DNA of 64,000 bases, from positions 1-64,000 of the forward strand of contig NZ_JAHDTF010000010.1 in NCBI RefSeq assembly GCF_018531465.1. Direction: 5' to 3'. Both the position numbers and the translations under genes were made by a program. Shown one piece after another: positions 8,310 through 17,736 of the stretch. The notes beneath the pieces are model-generated. The model saw only the letters and a program-made list of their open reading frames with translations, had not been told where the DNA came from and did no database searches. This stretch comes from Sphaerisporangium fuscum (lineage in GTDB: Bacteria > Actinomycetota > Actinomycetes > Streptosporangiales > Streptosporangiaceae). Each line of letters opens with the position of its first letter. Position 1 is the first letter of the stretch.

Positions 8310-8963
8310 GTGACGGGAGGAACGGCCCAGACCGGGCGGGCGGCTTCACGTGGGCGCATCGACAAGCGGCGGGCGATCCTGGACGCCGCCTTCACCGTGT
8401 TCGCCCGCCGGGGCTACTCCGAGGCGTGCGTGCAGGAGATCGCCGAGGAGGCGGGCGTCGCCAAGCTGACGGTCTACAACCACCTTCACGACAAGGAGAA
8501 CCTGTTCCGGCACGCCCTGGAGGCGGCGGCCGAGGTCGTGGCCGCCGAGAACCTCGCCGTCGTCGAACGGCTGCGCGAGCCGGGCGACGACCTGCGCGCC
8601 GCCTTGGAGGACGTCGCCTACCGGATGCTCCGGGTCTGCTCCAGTGAGCGCTCGCGATCACTGCGCTGGCTGACCTACGCCCAGGTGGCCCGTTTCCCCG
8701 ACATCATCGAGATCGTCCAGGGTCGTACCTCGCGAGGGCTGGCCGAGGCGCTGGCCGACAGGCTGGCCCGGCTCTCCCTCTCCGGACGCCTACGGCACTG
8801 CGACCCCGCCCAGGCCGCGGAGCACTTCCTGGCCCTGCTCACCGCCCCCATGGAGACACGCTCCCGCCTCGGCACCCGCAAGGTCCCGTCCACGGAGACC
8901 CGCCAGGTGGCCACGGCCGCGGTCGACACGTTCCTGAGAGCCTACGGCCCACCGACGACCTGA
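8310..8963 (+). CDS. TetR/AcrR-family transcriptional regulator
   Basis: About 217 residues. The N-terminal TetR DNA-binding domain is clear: KRRAILDAAFTVFARRGY, then VQEIAEEAGVAKLTVYNHLHDKENLF with the recognition helix LTVYNHL. The C-terminal helical domain binds an unknown ligand. The GTG at 8310 is preferred over the ATG at 8286 because a TACAGT -10 box ends six bases before it, making a leaderless start likely, and because the ATG lies upstream of that box. It is divergent from the Dabb-domain gene, with two inverted repeats in the shared region, so it probably represses itself and that gene. Ends eight bases from the convergent acVLRF1 gene. Confidence 0.88.
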   Translation: MTGGTAQTGRAASRGRIDKRRAILDAAFTVFARRGYSEACVQEIAEEAGVAKLTVYNHLHDKENLFRHALEAAAEVVAAENLAVVERLREPGDDLRAALEDVAYRMLRVCSSERSRSLRWLTYAQVARFPDIIEIVQGRTSRGLAEALADRLARLSLSGRLRHCDPAQAAEHFLALLTAPMETRSRLGTRKVPSTETRQVATAAVDTFLRAYGPPTT

Positions 8964-8970
8964 CCGCCGC

Positions 8971-9666
8971 CTACGGAGCGGGGTCGAGGAGGCGGATACG
9001 GACGGCGCGGAAGGTCTTGGGGGTCTCCTGGAGGACGGCCAGCCGGGGGTCGGGCACGTCCAGGAACGGCGGCGTCTCAAGCGCGAAGACGGCTTCCAGT
9101 CGCCGGTCTGCGCGCAGGGCGTCGACCGCGCGGCGATCTCCTCCGAGGACGACCGCGTCCAGCGCGTCCACCTGGGGCACCAGCACGCGTACGGCCACCT
9201 CGGCCGCCGCCCGTGACGCCTCGCCCGCCTGCTTCTCCCTCCGCCGGGCGAAGCGCTGCTGCGACCAGCCGCCCGCCGCGCTGCGGCCGTGGACGAGCCG
9301 CGAACCGACCTTGGACGTGATCAGCCGTTCCCCTTCGAACACACCTGCCGCGTAGCCGCCGAGCCGGACGAGAAGAACACCTATCCGGCGCTCGGTGTCG
9401 GCGTGTGCCACCAGGGCGCGCAGCACGACGGCCCCGGCCGCGGGCTCGCCGGTCTCCGGGGGTGGCGAAGGGACTTCGGGTAGCGGAGGAAAGGGCACAT
9501 GCAGTTCCGCGACCGCGCCGTCGGTGGCCCGCACCCGTACGACGTCACCTGAGGTGTCGATCTTCGCGGCTCCATGCCGCTCGACGAACCTGCCGAGCCA
9601 GCCCTCGAGCCGCTCCGGGCCGACCGCGACCCATCGCCCCCCACCTGCCGCCGGTCGTCCTGCCAT
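8971..9666 (-). CDS. acVLRF1 family peptidyl-tRNA hydrolase (ribosome quality control)
   Basis: A 231-residue actinobacterial Vms1-like release factor. The diagnostic loop is GGWSQQRFARRRE at about residues 132-144, preceded by SRLVHGRSA. In eukaryotic Vms1/ANKZF1 and eRF1 the corresponding GGQ-type loop, with a catalytic Gln, releases the nascent chain from peptidyl-tRNA. Here GGW-SQQ keeps the adjacent glutamines. The C-terminal half follows the eRF1 domain-2/3 outline (VDALDAVVLGGDRRAVDAL, then a Pro/Asp-rich end). The role is hydrolysis of peptidyl-tRNA on split or stalled ribosomes in the cytosol. The N-terminal 75 residues are Pro/Glu-rich. Monocistronic and convergent with the TetR gene. 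Confidence 0.85.
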   Translation of the reverse strand: MAGRPAAGGGRWVAVGPERLEGWLGRFVERHGAAKIDTSGDVVRVRATDGAVAELHVPFPPLPEVPSPPPETGEPAAGAVVLRALVAHADTERRIGVLLVRLGGYAAGVFEGERLITSKVGSRLVHGRSAAGGWSQQRFARRREKQAGEASRAAAEVAVRVLVPQVDALDAVVLGGDRRAVDALRADRRLEAVFALETPPFLDVPDPRLAVLQETPKTFRAVRIRLLDPAP

Positions 9667-9999
9667 GACCCGCGACAGTACAGCAACCAGGGAGGAACCG
9701 GTCGGCCGCCGTAGTGGGGCGCCGGATTCGCCGTACTGCTTCTCGCCGTCGCGGCGCCGTTCCGTGGGTGTCGGACGGGGGCGGAGATCGCGGACGCCGC
9801 GGGGCGGGGGGTTGAGGGGCGGCCGGATGGAGGTGCGGGCGCTGGGGAGGTCGGACGGGGGGAGTGCTCGGTGGAGGAGGGTGAAGCGCTAAGAGGGACG
9901 CCGCGGGGCGGGGGCGTTGACGGGGAGGTCGGACGGGGGGAGTTCCCGGAGGTTGGACGGGGTGGGGGTGTTGGGGGAGGGGCGGGGTGGGTGGGGTTG
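9667..9999. repeat. G-rich intergenic region with interspersed direct repeats
   Basis: The plus strand is extremely G-rich. GACGCCGCGGGGCGGGGG occurs at 9793 and 9897, and GGGGAGGTCGGACGGGGGGAG at 9844 and 9922. Repeat spacing is not uniform (104 and 78 bases), so these are interspersed rather than strict tandem copies. The G-runs on one strand could form quadruplexes upstream of the monooxygenase operon promoter. No gene is supported. Confidence 0.55.
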
Positions 10000-10028
10000 T
10001 TGACAGGGAAACATAGTTTTCCTACTGT
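10000..10028 (+). promoter_or_regulatory. consensus promoter of the monooxygenase/ABC operon
   Basis: TTGACA (10000-10005) and TACTGT (10023-10028) are separated by exactly 17 bases, an almost ideal housekeeping-sigma promoter and rare in such GC-rich DNA. The -10 lies in CCTACTGTTTATATAGG (10021-10037), whose ends CCTA and TAGG are inverted, so a repressor site overlapping the -10 is plausible. Transcription would start near 10035, leaving a leader of about 180 bases before the first monooxygenase gene. Confidence 0.7.
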
Positions 10029-10066
10029 TTATATAGGTAATACCCCGTGTGGAACGAGGTGCCCTG

Positions 10067-10219
10067 ATGACCGTTCCCTCTGTTGTGCCTGATCGCGTGA
10101 GTCGCGGTGCTCTCGAAAGGGTCCGCCGCCGTGGTCTCGCCCGTCTGCTCCCACCCCGCCGGCACGGCCCCGGCCGGTGCCGTCCGCGGGGGCGCGGACG
10201 GGGCGGGTGGGGCGTATGA
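10067..10219 (+). CDS. possible 50-residue leader peptide overlapping the first operon gene
   Basis: From the ATG at 10067 an open frame of 50 codons runs to a TGA at 10217-10219 that overlaps the ATG of the first monooxygenase gene (TATGA). An in-frame GTG at 10049 could extend it by six residues. The product is Arg-rich and Gly-rich (VRRRGLARLLPPRRHG) and has no recognisable domain. Its value would be as a translated leader coupled to the operon. Coding bias in this frame is only moderate, so it may be fortuitous. Confidence 0.3.
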   Translation: MTVPSVVPDRVSRGALERVRRRGLARLLPPRRHGPGRCRPRGRGRGGWGV

Positions 10220-11571
10220 CGGCGCCGCCCAAGAAGCAGGTCCATCTGGCCGCGCACTTCCCCGGGGTGAACAACACCACCGTGTGGGCGGACCCGCGAT
10301 CGCGCAGTCAGATCGACTTCTCCTCCTTCGAGCACCTGGCCCGGACCGCCGAGCGCGGCAGGTTCGACTTCTTCTTCCTCGCCGAAGGCCTGCGGCTGCG
10401 CGAGCTGAAGGGGCGGATCCACGACCTCGACGTGGTCGGGCGTCCGGAGTCGCTCACCGTCCTGGCCGCCCTCACGGCGGTCACCGAGCGGCTCGGCCTG
10501 GCGGCGACGGTCAACGCGACCTTCAACGAGCCCTACGAGCTGGCCAGGCGCCTCGCCACCCTCGACCACCTCAGCGGTGGGCGGGCGGCCTGGAACGTGG
10601 TGACCACCTCCGACGCCTTCACCGGCGAGAACTTCCGCCGCGGCGGCTACCTCGACCGCGCCGACCGCTACACCCGGGCCGAGGAGTTCGTACGGCTGTC
10701 GCGCCGGCTGTGGGACTCCTGGCGGCCCGGGGCGATCCTCGCGGACCGGGAGGCGGGAACGTTCCTGAGGCCGGGCTCGGTCGCGACGGTCCGGCACCGG
10801 GGCGAGCAGTTCGACGTCGAGGCGCTGTTCAACGTGCCGCGCAGCCCGCAGGGGCACCCGGTGGTCATCCAGGCCGGCGACTCCGACGAGGGCAGGGAGT
10901 TCGCCGCCGCGAACGCCGACATCATCTTCAGCCGCCACGGCACCCTGGAGGACGGCCGGGCGTTCTACGCCGACGTCAAGCGCCGCCTGGCGAAGTACGG
11001 CCGCGCGAGGCACGAGCTGAAGATCATGCCCGCCGCCACCTACGCCCTGGGGGACACCGACGCCGAGGCGGCGGAGAACGCGGCCGAGATCCGCCGCCTG
11101 CAGGTCGGCCCGCAGACCGCGATCGCCTTCCTGGAGCAGGTGTGGGGCCGGGACATGTCCGCCTACGACCCCGAGGGCCCGCTCCCCGACGTCGAGCCCG
11201 CGCTGGAGCAGGACCTCTCGCAGGGCCGGGTCCGGCTCGCCGACCGGGGCGCGGTCGCGGCCAAGTGGCGCGCGGTGGCCGAGGAGAAGGGCCTGAGCAT
11301 CCGCGATCTGGTCATCGAGATGACCGGCCGCCAGTCGTTCGTCGGGTCGCCGGAGACGGTGGCCCGGCGGATCGAGGAGTTCGTCCGCGCCGACGCCGCC
11401 GACGGCTTCATCCTCGTCCCGCACCTCACCCCCGGAGGGCTGGACGACTTCGTCGACCGGGTCGTCCCGCTCCTGCAGGAGCGCGGCGTGTTCCGCGCCG
11501 AGTACGAGGGGAGCACGCTCCGCGACCACCTCGGCCTGGCGGTGCCCGCCTGGCCCGGAGTGGCGCCGTGA
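10216..11571 (+). CDS. LLM-class flavin-dependent monooxygenase, NtaA/SnaA/DszA type
   Basis: A 451-residue luciferase-like monooxygenase of the NtaA/SnaA/DszA subgroup, using reduced FMN supplied by a separate reductase to oxygenate C-N or C-S bonds. Landmarks are HLAAHFPGVNNTTVW at the start, [29 protein letters not shown], the YLDRADRY-to-LWDSW segment, VVIQAGDSDEGREFAA and [15 protein letters not shown] near the end. Members act on nitrilotriacetate, EDTA, dibenzothiophene sulfone or alkyl thioether compounds. It is the first gene of an eight-gene operon that ends in a peptide-type ABC importer. The ATG at 10216 is chosen because homologues start just before the HLAAHFPG block. No flavin reductase gene is in the operon, so reductant must come from elsewhere. 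Confidence 0.9.
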   Translation: MTAPPKKQVHLAAHFPGVNNTTVWADPRSRSQIDFSSFEHLARTAERGRFDFFFLAEGLRLRELKGRIHDLDVVGRPESLTVLAALTAVTERLGLAATVNATFNEPYELARRLATLDHLSGGRAAWNVVTTSDAFTGENFRRGGYLDRADRYTRAEEFVRLSRRLWDSWRPGAILADREAGTFLRPGSVATVRHRGEQFDVEALFNVPRSPQGHPVVIQAGDSDEGREFAAANADIIFSRHGTLEDGRAFYADVKRRLAKYGRARHELKIMPAATYALGDTDAEAAENAAEIRRLQVGPQTAIAFLEQVWGRDMSAYDPEGPLPDVEPALEQDLSQGRVRLADRGAVAAKWRAVAEEKGLSIRDLVIEMTGRQSFVGSPETVARRIEEFVRADAADGFILVPHLTPGGLDDFVDRVVPLLQERGVFRAEYEGSTLRDHLGLAVPAWPGVAP

Positions 11572-11583
11572 CGGCCCTGTCCC

Positions 11584-11609
11584 CGCGCCCGCCACTGCCG
11601 GCGGGCGCG
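11584..11609 (+). promoter_or_regulatory. perfect 10-bp hairpin between the first two operon genes
   Basis: CGCGCCCGCC (11584-11593) pairs with GGCGGGCGCG (11600-11609) around a six-base loop. No T-tract follows, so it is either a partial terminator or an mRNA-stabilising stem that lets the first monooxygenase be made at a different level. Short repeats of CCGCAGGAATCCG follow it up to 11690. Confidence 0.55.
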
Positions 11610-11698
11610 AAGCCGTCAGGAGGCCGCGGCGGTGCCCTGTCCCCGCAGGAATCCGTCGCCGTCCCGCAGGAATCCGCCCCCGTCCCGGAAGGAACGTT

Positions 11699-12955
11699 GT
11701 GACGACCGCCCCCTTGCACCTGGCCGTCGCCCTCGACGGCGCCGGATGGCACCCGGCGGCCTGGCGCGACCCGGCCGCCGCCCCCAGGGCGCTGCTCACC
11801 GCGCGGTACTGGGCCGGGCTCGCCGCCGAGGCCGAGCGCGGCCTGCTCGACTTCGTCACGATCGAGGACTCCCTCGGGCTGCAGTCCACGCTCCTCGACG
11901 GTCCCGACGGACGGGCCGACCAGGTCCGCGGACGCCTGGACGCGGTGCTGATCGCGGCCGCGATCGCGCCCCTGACCAGCCGCGTCGGCCTGGTGCCGAC
12001 CGCCACCACCACCCACACCGAGCCGTTCCACGTGGCGATCGGCATCGCCACTCTCGACCACGTCAGTCTCGGACGGGCGGGCTGGCGGGTGCAGGTCTCG
12101 CCCCGCAGGTCCGAGGCCGCGAACTTCGGGCGCAGGGACGTGCCCCTCCTCGACCCGGACGACCTGTCGCCCGACCGGGTCGCCGGCCTGTTCGAGGAGG
12201 CCGCGGACGCCGTGGAGGTGGCCCGCCGCCTGTGGGACAGCTGGGAGGACGACGCCGAGATCCGCGACGTGGCGACCGGCAGGTTCGTCGACCGGGACAA
12301 GCTCCACTACATCGACTTCGCCGGGCCGGCCTTCTCGGTGAAGGGCCCCTCGATCACCCCGCGCCCGCCCCAGGGCCAGCCGCTCGTCACGGTGCTCGAC
12401 CACGGCCGCTCCCGGGTGCCGTACGAGCTGCCCGCCCGCTCGGCCGACGTGGTGTTCGTCACCCCGCACAGCCGCGAGGAGGCCGAGGCGATCGTCCGGC
12501 AGGTCCGGAGCGTCCCGAGGGAGGGGGAGCCGCTGAAGATCTTCGCCGACCTGCTGGTCTTCCTCGGCGAGGACGCCGTGGAGCGCAGGGCCCGGCTGGA
12601 CGAGCTGGCCGGGGCGGAGCCGGTCTCCGACGCCGCCGTGTTCGCCGGGAGCGCGGGGGAGCTGGCCGACCTGCTGCTCGACTGGCGGCGCGCCGGGATC
12701 CAGGGCTTCCGGCTGCGCCCGGGCGTGCTGCCGCTGGACCTGGAGGCGATCAGCCGACGGCTGGTCCCCGAACTGCGCGCCCGCGGCGCCTTCCGGGACC
12801 GGTACGAGGCGGCGACCCTGCGCGGGCTGCTCGGCCTTCCCCGTCCCGCCGGCCGCTACCGGACGCCGGAGGGCCGGGACCGGCTCGTCGACCCGCGCAA
12901 GGTCCTCGACCCCCACCACCCCGCCGACCTGCACGAGAAGGCGACCACAGCGTGA
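11699..12955 (+). CDS. LLM-class flavin-dependent monooxygenase (second of four)
   Basis: A 418-residue protein of the same superfamily as the first operon gene but clearly different in sequence. The GTG start is preceded by GGAAGGAACGTT. It has the TIM-barrel landmarks [11 protein letters not shown], an [25 protein letters not shown] strand/helix, [26 protein letters not shown] and [17 protein letters not shown], and it ends with a Pro/His-rich tail. The TLDH-x-SLGRAGW motif is the flavin-site segment also seen in the NtaA group. It lies 127 bases after the first gene and its stop overlaps the start of the third (GTGA). Substrate is unknown; the four paralogues probably act in sequence or on related substrates brought in by the linked importer. 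Confidence 0.87.
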   Translation: MTTAPLHLAVALDGAGWHPAAWRDPAAAPRALLTARYWAGLAAEAERGLLDFVTIEDSLGLQSTLLDGPDGRADQVRGRLDAVLIAAAIAPLTSRVGLVPTATTTHTEPFHVAIGIATLDHVSLGRAGWRVQVSPRRSEAANFGRRDVPLLDPDDLSPDRVAGLFEEAADAVEVARRLWDSWEDDAEIRDVATGRFVDRDKLHYIDFAGPAFSVKGPSITPRPPQGQPLVTVLDHGRSRVPYELPARSADVVFVTPHSREEAEAIVRQVRSVPREGEPLKIFADLLVFLGEDAVERRARLDELAGAEPVSDAAVFAGSAGELADLLLDWRRAGIQGFRLRPGVLPLDLEAISRRLVPELRARGAFRDRYEAATLRGLLGLPRPAGRYRTPEGRDRLVDPRKVLDPHHPADLHEKATTA

Positions 12956-13986
12956 AGTTCCTCGCGATCACCCTCATCGCGCACGACGGCAGGGTCTCCA
13001 CCACCGAACGGTTCCGCGAGGTCGTCGCCGGCGCGGTGCTGGCCGAGGAGCTCGGCTTCGACGGGTTCGGGGTGGGGGAGCGGCACGAGCGGCCGTTCAT
13101 CTCCTCCTCGCCGCCCGTGGTGCTCAGCCACATCGCCGCCAGGACCTCTCGCATCCGGCTGTTCACCGCCGTCACCACCCTCAGCCTCCTCGACCCCGTG
13201 CGGGCCTACGAGGACTACGCCACCCTCGACCACCTGTCCGGCGGCCGCCTCGAACTGATCATCGGCAAGGGCAACGGATCCGCGCAGGCCGAGCTGTTCC
13301 ACGTCACCACCGAGGACCAGTGGGACCGCAACGCCGAGGGGTACGACCTGTTCCGCCGGCTGTGGCGGGAGGACAAGGTCACCTGGGAGGGCCGCTTCCG
13401 GCCCTCGCTCACCGACGCCGAGGCCCTGCCGCGGCCGTTGCAGCGGCCGATCCGCGTCTGGCACGGCAGCGCCACCAGCAAGGACTCGGTGGACCTGGCC
13501 GCCCGCTACGGCGACCCGCTGTTCTCCGCCAACGTCACCAACCCCATCGAGCCGTACGCCGAGCTGATCGACCACTACCGCGAGCGGTGGGCGTACTACG
13601 GGCACGACCCGGCCGGCGCCCTGGTGGGGGCCGGGACCGCGGCGTTCTACACCGCCCCCACCTCGCAGGAGGCGATCGAGACCTACCGGCCGATCTTCGA
13701 GGCGCGGCAGGAGACGTTCAGGAGGTACGGCGCGCCGCGGGTGTTCGACTCGCTGGAGGACGCCGTCGAACGCGGCTCGCACCTCGTGGGCAGTCCCCAG
13801 CAGATCATCGACAAGGTCCTCCGCTACCACAAGCGTTTCGGGCACGAGGTGATGCACCTGCACGCCGACGCCGACGGGCTGCCCCCCGCCCGGCACCGCG
13901 CCGCGCTCGAACTGTTCCAGGCGGAGATCGCCCCCGTGCTCCGCCGAGAGATCCCCAGCAGGCCGTTCCCGGAAGGGCTGTCATGA
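12952..13986 (+). CDS. LLM-class flavin-dependent monooxygenase (third of four)
   Basis: About 344 residues, starting at the GTG that overlaps the preceding stop codon. The barrel begins [13 protein letters not shown], followed by [70 protein letters not shown], and [23 protein letters not shown]; the GERHE and [14 protein letters not shown] segments are classic for bacterial-luciferase-like oxidoreductases. The C-terminal section has [28 protein letters not shown], the usual end helix. It is translationally coupled on both sides. The reaction and substrate cannot be read from sequence. The subgroup differs from the other three LLM enzymes of this operon. Confidence 0.87.
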   Translation: MKFLAITLIAHDGRVSTTERFREVVAGAVLAEELGFDGFGVGERHERPFISSSPPVVLSHIAARTSRIRLFTAVTTLSLLDPVRAYEDYATLDHLSGGRLELIIGKGNGSAQAELFHVTTEDQWDRNAEGYDLFRRLWREDKVTWEGRFRPSLTDAEALPRPLQRPIRVWHGSATSKDSVDLAARYGDPLFSANVTNPIEPYAELIDHYRERWAYYGHDPAGALVGAGTAAFYTAPTSQEAIETYRPIFEARQETFRRYGAPRVFDSLEDAVERGSHLVGSPQQIIDKVLRYHKRFGHEVMHLHADADGLPPARHRAALELFQAEIAPVLRREIPSRPFPEGLS

Positions 13987-15119
13987 CCGTTCCCCTGTCC
14001 ATCCTCGATCTGGCACCCATCCCGTCCGGGAGCACCGCCGGCGACGCGCTGCGTGACACGCTCGACCTCGCCCGGCGGGCCGAGGAGTTCGGCTACCACC
14101 GGTACTGGCTGGCCGAGCACCACTTCGCCGCCGGGGTCGCGAGCTCGGCCCCGGCCGTCCTGATCGCCCTGGTCGCCGCCGCCACCAGCCGCATCAGGGT
14201 GGGCTCCGGCGCGGTGCAGCTCGGGCACCAGACGCCCCTGGCCGTGGTCGAGCAGTTCGGCCTGATCGACGCCCTGCATCCCGGCCGCGTCGACCTCGGC
14301 CTCGGCCGGTCGGGGCAGCGCCGGGCCGAGCTGGCCGGACAGACCGCCAAGCCGCCGGAGCGGCCGGCCGGGCCCGCCGGCTCCCGCGTCGTGGACGGGC
14401 TGCTCATCCCGCCGCCGTTCGACTGGTCCGCGCTGGCCCGGTCCCCGCAGCTGGCCTTCCAGGCGTCGCTGCTGCAGCAGCCGGGCGCGCGGACCCCCGA
14501 CTTCGCCGAGCAGGTCGACGACGTGATCGCCTTCCTGCGCGGCACCTTCACCTCTCCGGACGGGTACGCCGCGCACGCGGTGCCCGGCGAGGGCGCGGAC
14601 GTCGAGGTGTGGATCCTGGGCAGCAGCGGCGGGCAGAGCGCCCAGGTGGCGGGGGAGCGCGGGCTGCCGTTCGCGGCGAACTACCACGTCAGCCCGTCCT
14701 CGGTGCTGGAGGCCGTGGAGGCCTACCGCGAGGCGTTCAAGCCCTCGGCGACGCTGGCCGAGCCGTACGTGGTCGTCTCCGCCGACGCGGTCGTGGCCGA
14801 GGACGACGCCACGGCCGCCGAACTCGCCAAGCCGTACCCGCTGTGGGTGCGCAGCATCCGCACCGGCCAGGGCGCCATGCCGTACCCCAGCCCGGAGGAG
14901 GCCGGCGCCCACGTCTGGAGCGAGGCGGACCGGGCGCTGGTGGCCGACCGGGTCGACACGCAGTTCGTCGGGTCACCGGAGACGGTGACCGAACGGCTGC
15001 GGGTGCTCCAGCGCGCCACGCGGGCCGACGAACTCCTGGTCACCACCGCGACGCACGCGCACGCCGACCGCGTGCGCTCCTACGAACTGCTGGCCGCGGC
15101 GTGGCGGGAAGGCCGATGA
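13983..15119 (+). CDS. LLM-class flavin-dependent oxidoreductase (fourth of four)
   Basis: About 378 residues, ATG overlapping the previous TGA. Strong family landmarks: [21 protein letters not shown], the [21 protein letters not shown] segment with the AEHH motif, [41 protein letters not shown], a long insert after QTAK, and [23 protein letters not shown]. This is the MsnO8-like subgroup of LLM oxidoreductases, which often occurs beside sulfur or amine catabolism genes. [15 protein letters not shown] closes the domain. The gene is coupled at its end to the binding-protein gene by another ATGA overlap, showing that monooxygenases and importer form one translational unit. Confidence 0.87.
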   Translation: MTVPLSILDLAPIPSGSTAGDALRDTLDLARRAEEFGYHRYWLAEHHFAAGVASSAPAVLIALVAAATSRIRVGSGAVQLGHQTPLAVVEQFGLIDALHPGRVDLGLGRSGQRRAELAGQTAKPPERPAGPAGSRVVDGLLIPPPFDWSALARSPQLAFQASLLQQPGARTPDFAEQVDDVIAFLRGTFTSPDGYAAHAVPGEGADVEVWILGSSGGQSAQVAGERGLPFAANYHVSPSSVLEAVEAYREAFKPSATLAEPYVVVSADAVVAEDDATAAELAKPYPLWVRSIRTGQGAMPYPSPEEAGAHVWSEADRALVADRVDTQFVGSPETVTERLRVLQRATRADELLVTTATHAHADRVRSYELLAAAWREGR

Positions 15120-16756
15120 CCGTGGCGGGAGGACCGAAGATCTCCACCCGGCGCGTGCTCCCCGCGCTGGCCGCCGCCCTGCTGGCGGCCGCGTGCGGGA
15201 CGCAGGCCGGCCCGGCCCCCGAGACCGCCTCCGGCGGGTCGCTGACCTGGGCCGTCGAGACCCAGCCCATCACCTTCAACCCCCAGCAGTGGGCGCAGAA
15301 CAAGGCCAGACTGCTGGTGTTCGATCAGTTCGACGCGCTCGTGGCGCGCACGAAGGACGGCCGGTTCGTCCCCTGGCTCGCCACGTCCTGGCAGGTCTCC
15401 AAGGACGGGCGGACCTACACCTTGCGGTTGCGCGACGACGTCACCTTCCACGACGGGGAGAAGTTCGACGCCGCCGCGGTCAAGGCCAACCTCGACCAGC
15501 TGCACGCCCCCGGCTACAACCCGGCGGTCGCCGCGATCCAGCTGCACGCCTACGACCACACCGAGGTCGTCTCGCCCACCACCGTCAAGATCGTCCTGAA
15601 GGAGCCGGACGGGCTGTTCCTCGACTTCCTGTCCTCGCCGTACGCCGGGCAGGTCTCACCCAGGTCCCTGAAGAACGCCAAGGACCTCAAGGCGGGCGGC
15701 CCGGACGTCGTCGGCACCGGGCCGTTCATCCTCGACCGGTACGTGCGCGGCCAGGAGGCGCACTACCGGCGCAACCCCGCCTACAAGTGGGCGCCCGCCA
15801 CCGCCGGCCACCAGGGACCGGCCCACCTCGCCGAGATCACCTACCGCTTCCTGCCCGAGGCGTCGGTCCGCGTCGGGGCGCTCACCTCCGGCCAGGTGCA
15901 GGTCATCGACGGGGTGCCCGCCACGGAGGTCGCCCTGGTGAAGAACGACCCCGGCCTGACCTACCGGACCGCCCTCAACTCCGGCACCTCGTACTCCTAC
16001 TACTTCAACACCTCCCACGCCCCCTTCGACGACAAGCGCGTACGGCAGGCGTTCCGCGAGGCCGTCGACCTGGACAAGGTGCTCGCCTCGGTCTACCAGG
16101 GCACCGCCACCCGGGCCTGGAGCATCGTGGCGCAGAGCGGCCAGTTCTACGACCCGAGCCTCGAGCACACCTACGGCGGCGACGCGGCCAAGGCCAACGC
16201 CCTGCTCGACCAGGCCGGATGGACCGGCAGGGACGCCCAGGGATATCGCACCAAGGACGGCAGGAGGCTCACCGTGCGCGAGGTCGCCTCCGCCCCCTTC
16301 GTCCGCGACCGCCGCGAGATCCTGGCCCAGGCCATCCAGGCCCAGGTCAAGCAGACCGCCGGCATCGACTTCCAGGTGAAGGTCGTCGACCAGGGCACGG
16401 CGCAGAAGGCGCTGGACGACGACCAGTACGAGCTGTTCGGCAACTCCCGTGGCGACTCCGACGCCGGGACCGCGCTGAACCTGATCCTGCCGGAGAAGGG
16501 CGCGATCAACCGCACCCACTTCAAGGACGCCGAGGTCGACAGGTGGCTGGCCGAGGCGTCGGCCGGCTCGCGGATCGGGGAGCGCAAGGCCCTCTACGCG
16601 AAGATCCAGCGGAAGGTCGTCGCCGACGAGGCCATCGTCTGGCCGGTGTACGTGCCGAGCGACCAGATCGCCGCCCGCAAGGAGATCCAGGGCCTCGGCT
16701 TCGAGCCCGGCTCCGGCACGCCCGCGAGCGCCTACGACGTCCGGATCGGCACGTGA
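15116..16756 (+). CDS. ABC transporter substrate-binding lipoprotein, peptide/opine/nickel family
   Basis: A 546-residue family-5 extracellular solute-binding protein. The lipoprotein signal peptide has the lipobox LAAAC with the acceptor Cys at residue 27. Family landmarks follow: [88 protein letters not shown] and the end-section [12 protein letters not shown]. Such proteins bind peptides, glutathione, opines and many small organic compounds on the outer face of the membrane and hand them to the permease pair. Linkage to four monooxygenases suggests a non-peptide ligand such as an organosulfur or amine compound; this is inference. Starts and stops overlap with both neighbours. Confidence 0.93.
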   Translation: MTVAGGPKISTRRVLPALAAALLAAACGTQAGPAPETASGGSLTWAVETQPITFNPQQWAQNKARLLVFDQFDALVARTKDGRFVPWLATSWQVSKDGRTYTLRLRDDVTFHDGEKFDAAAVKANLDQLHAPGYNPAVAAIQLHAYDHTEVVSPTTVKIVLKEPDGLFLDFLSSPYAGQVSPRSLKNAKDLKAGGPDVVGTGPFILDRYVRGQEAHYRRNPAYKWAPATAGHQGPAHLAEITYRFLPEASVRVGALTSGQVQVIDGVPATEVALVKNDPGLTYRTALNSGTSYSYYFNTSHAPFDDKRVRQAFREAVDLDKVLASVYQGTATRAWSIVAQSGQFYDPSLEHTYGGDAAKANALLDQAGWTGRDAQGYRTKDGRRLTVREVASAPFVRDRREILAQAIQAQVKQTAGIDFQVKVVDQGTAQKALDDDQYELFGNSRGDSDAGTALNLILPEKGAINRTHFKDAEVDRWLAEASAGSRIGERKALYAKIQRKVVADEAIVWPVYVPSDQIAARKEIQGLGFEPGSGTPASAYDVRIGT

Positions 16757-17736
16757 GCGAGCGCGCGCTCAGCCTCGGCCGGCGTCGGGCGGAGAAGGAC
16801 CGCCGGGGCCGGCGGACGGGGGTGGCCGTCGCCCGGCGGCTCGCCTCGGGGCTGGCCGTGCTGTGGGCGGCGGCGACCGCCGCCTACCTGGCCCTCCTGC
16901 TCGCCCCGGGCGACGTCGTGGACGTCCTCATCGGCGACGGGGCCGACACTCCCGAGATCCGGGCGCGGATCGCCGCCGAGTGGGGGCTGGACCGCCCGGC
17001 GGCCGTCCGGTACCTGACCTATCTCGGCCGGCTCCTCCACGGCGACCTCGGCCGCTCCTACCAGCTGCAACGGGGCGTGGGGGAGGTCCTCGCCTCGCAG
17101 ATCGGGCCGACCGCGCAGCTCACCCTGGCCGCCGCGGCGACCGGCGTCGTCCTCGCCGTCGCGGTCGCGCTCGCCACGGCGGGCCGGGGCGCCTGGGCCC
17201 GGCGCGTGGCCTCCGGCGCCGAGCTGGTGGCCGTGTCCGTGCCGCCGTTCGTGATCGGGCTCCTGCTGCTGGCCGTGCTCTCCTTCAGGCTCGGCTGGTT
17301 CCCCGTGTCGGGCGCCCAGGGCTGGAACGCGCTGGTGCTGCCCGCGCTGACGCTCGGGCTGCCCATCGCCGGGGTGCTCGGCCAGGTGCTCAGGGAAGGG
17401 CTGGAGCGGGCCATGGAGCAGCCGTTCGCGGTCACGGCCCGCGCTCGCGGGCTGACCGAGCGGGCCCTGGTGGCCCGGCACGCCCTGCGCCACGCGCTGC
17501 TGCCCGCGGTCACGCTCACCGGCTGGTTCACCGGCCTGCTGCTGAGCGGGGCGATCATCGTGGAGGCCGTGTTCGGCCGGCCCGGACTCGGCCAGGTCAC
17601 GCTGCTCGCGGTGACCGGCAAGGACATGCCGGTCGTGATGGCGCTGGTGATCCTTTCGGCGCTGGTGTACGTGACCGTCAGCACCCTCCTCGACATCGCC
17701 TACCGCCTCATCGACCCCCGGCTGAGGACCGGCTGA
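16753..17736 (+). CDS. ABC transporter permease, DppB/OppB type
   Basis: About 327 residues with a GTG start overlapping the previous stop. After an Arg-rich cytosolic N-terminus the first helix (LASGLAVLWAAATAAYLALLL) is followed by the DppB-type periplasmic loop (APGDVVDVLIG, then EWGLDRPAAVRYLTYLGRLLHGDLGRSY) and five further helices. The EAA loop, which contacts the ATPase, is the ARARGLTERALVARHALRHALLP segment. IVEAVFGRPGLGQ near the C-terminus is a hallmark of OppB/DppB permeases. It forms the channel with the next gene product. The stop overlaps the next start by one base (TGATG). Confidence 0.93.
   Translation: MSERALSLGRRRAEKDRRGRRTGVAVARRLASGLAVLWAAATAAYLALLLAPGDVVDVLIGDGADTPEIRARIAAEWGLDRPAAVRYLTYLGRLLHGDLGRSYQLQRGVGEVLASQIGPTAQLTLAAAATGVVLAVAVALATAGRGAWARRVASGAELVAVSVPPFVIGLLLLAVLSFRLGWFPVSGAQGWNALVLPALTLGLPIAGVLGQVLREGLERAMEQPFAVTARARGLTERALVARHALRHALLPAVTLTGWFTGLLLSGAIIVEAVFGRPGLGQVTLLAVTGKDMPVVMALVILSALVYVTVSTLLDIAYRLIDPRLRTG

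Noticed and set aside
9780-9990. G-rich repeats as a coding gene on either strand
   Set aside because: Only Gly/Arg/Pro-rich nonsense in every frame and no start with a ribosome site.
10048-10092. Cysteine-rich leader frame (ends in Cys-Cys-Ala) before the monooxygenase operon
   Set aside because: The frame has no ATG, GTG, TTG or CTG start after the predicted transcription start.
10036-10215. SAM-I or other known riboswitch in the monooxygenase operon leader
   Set aside because: The conserved core bases of SAM, cobalamin and FMN riboswitches were not found.
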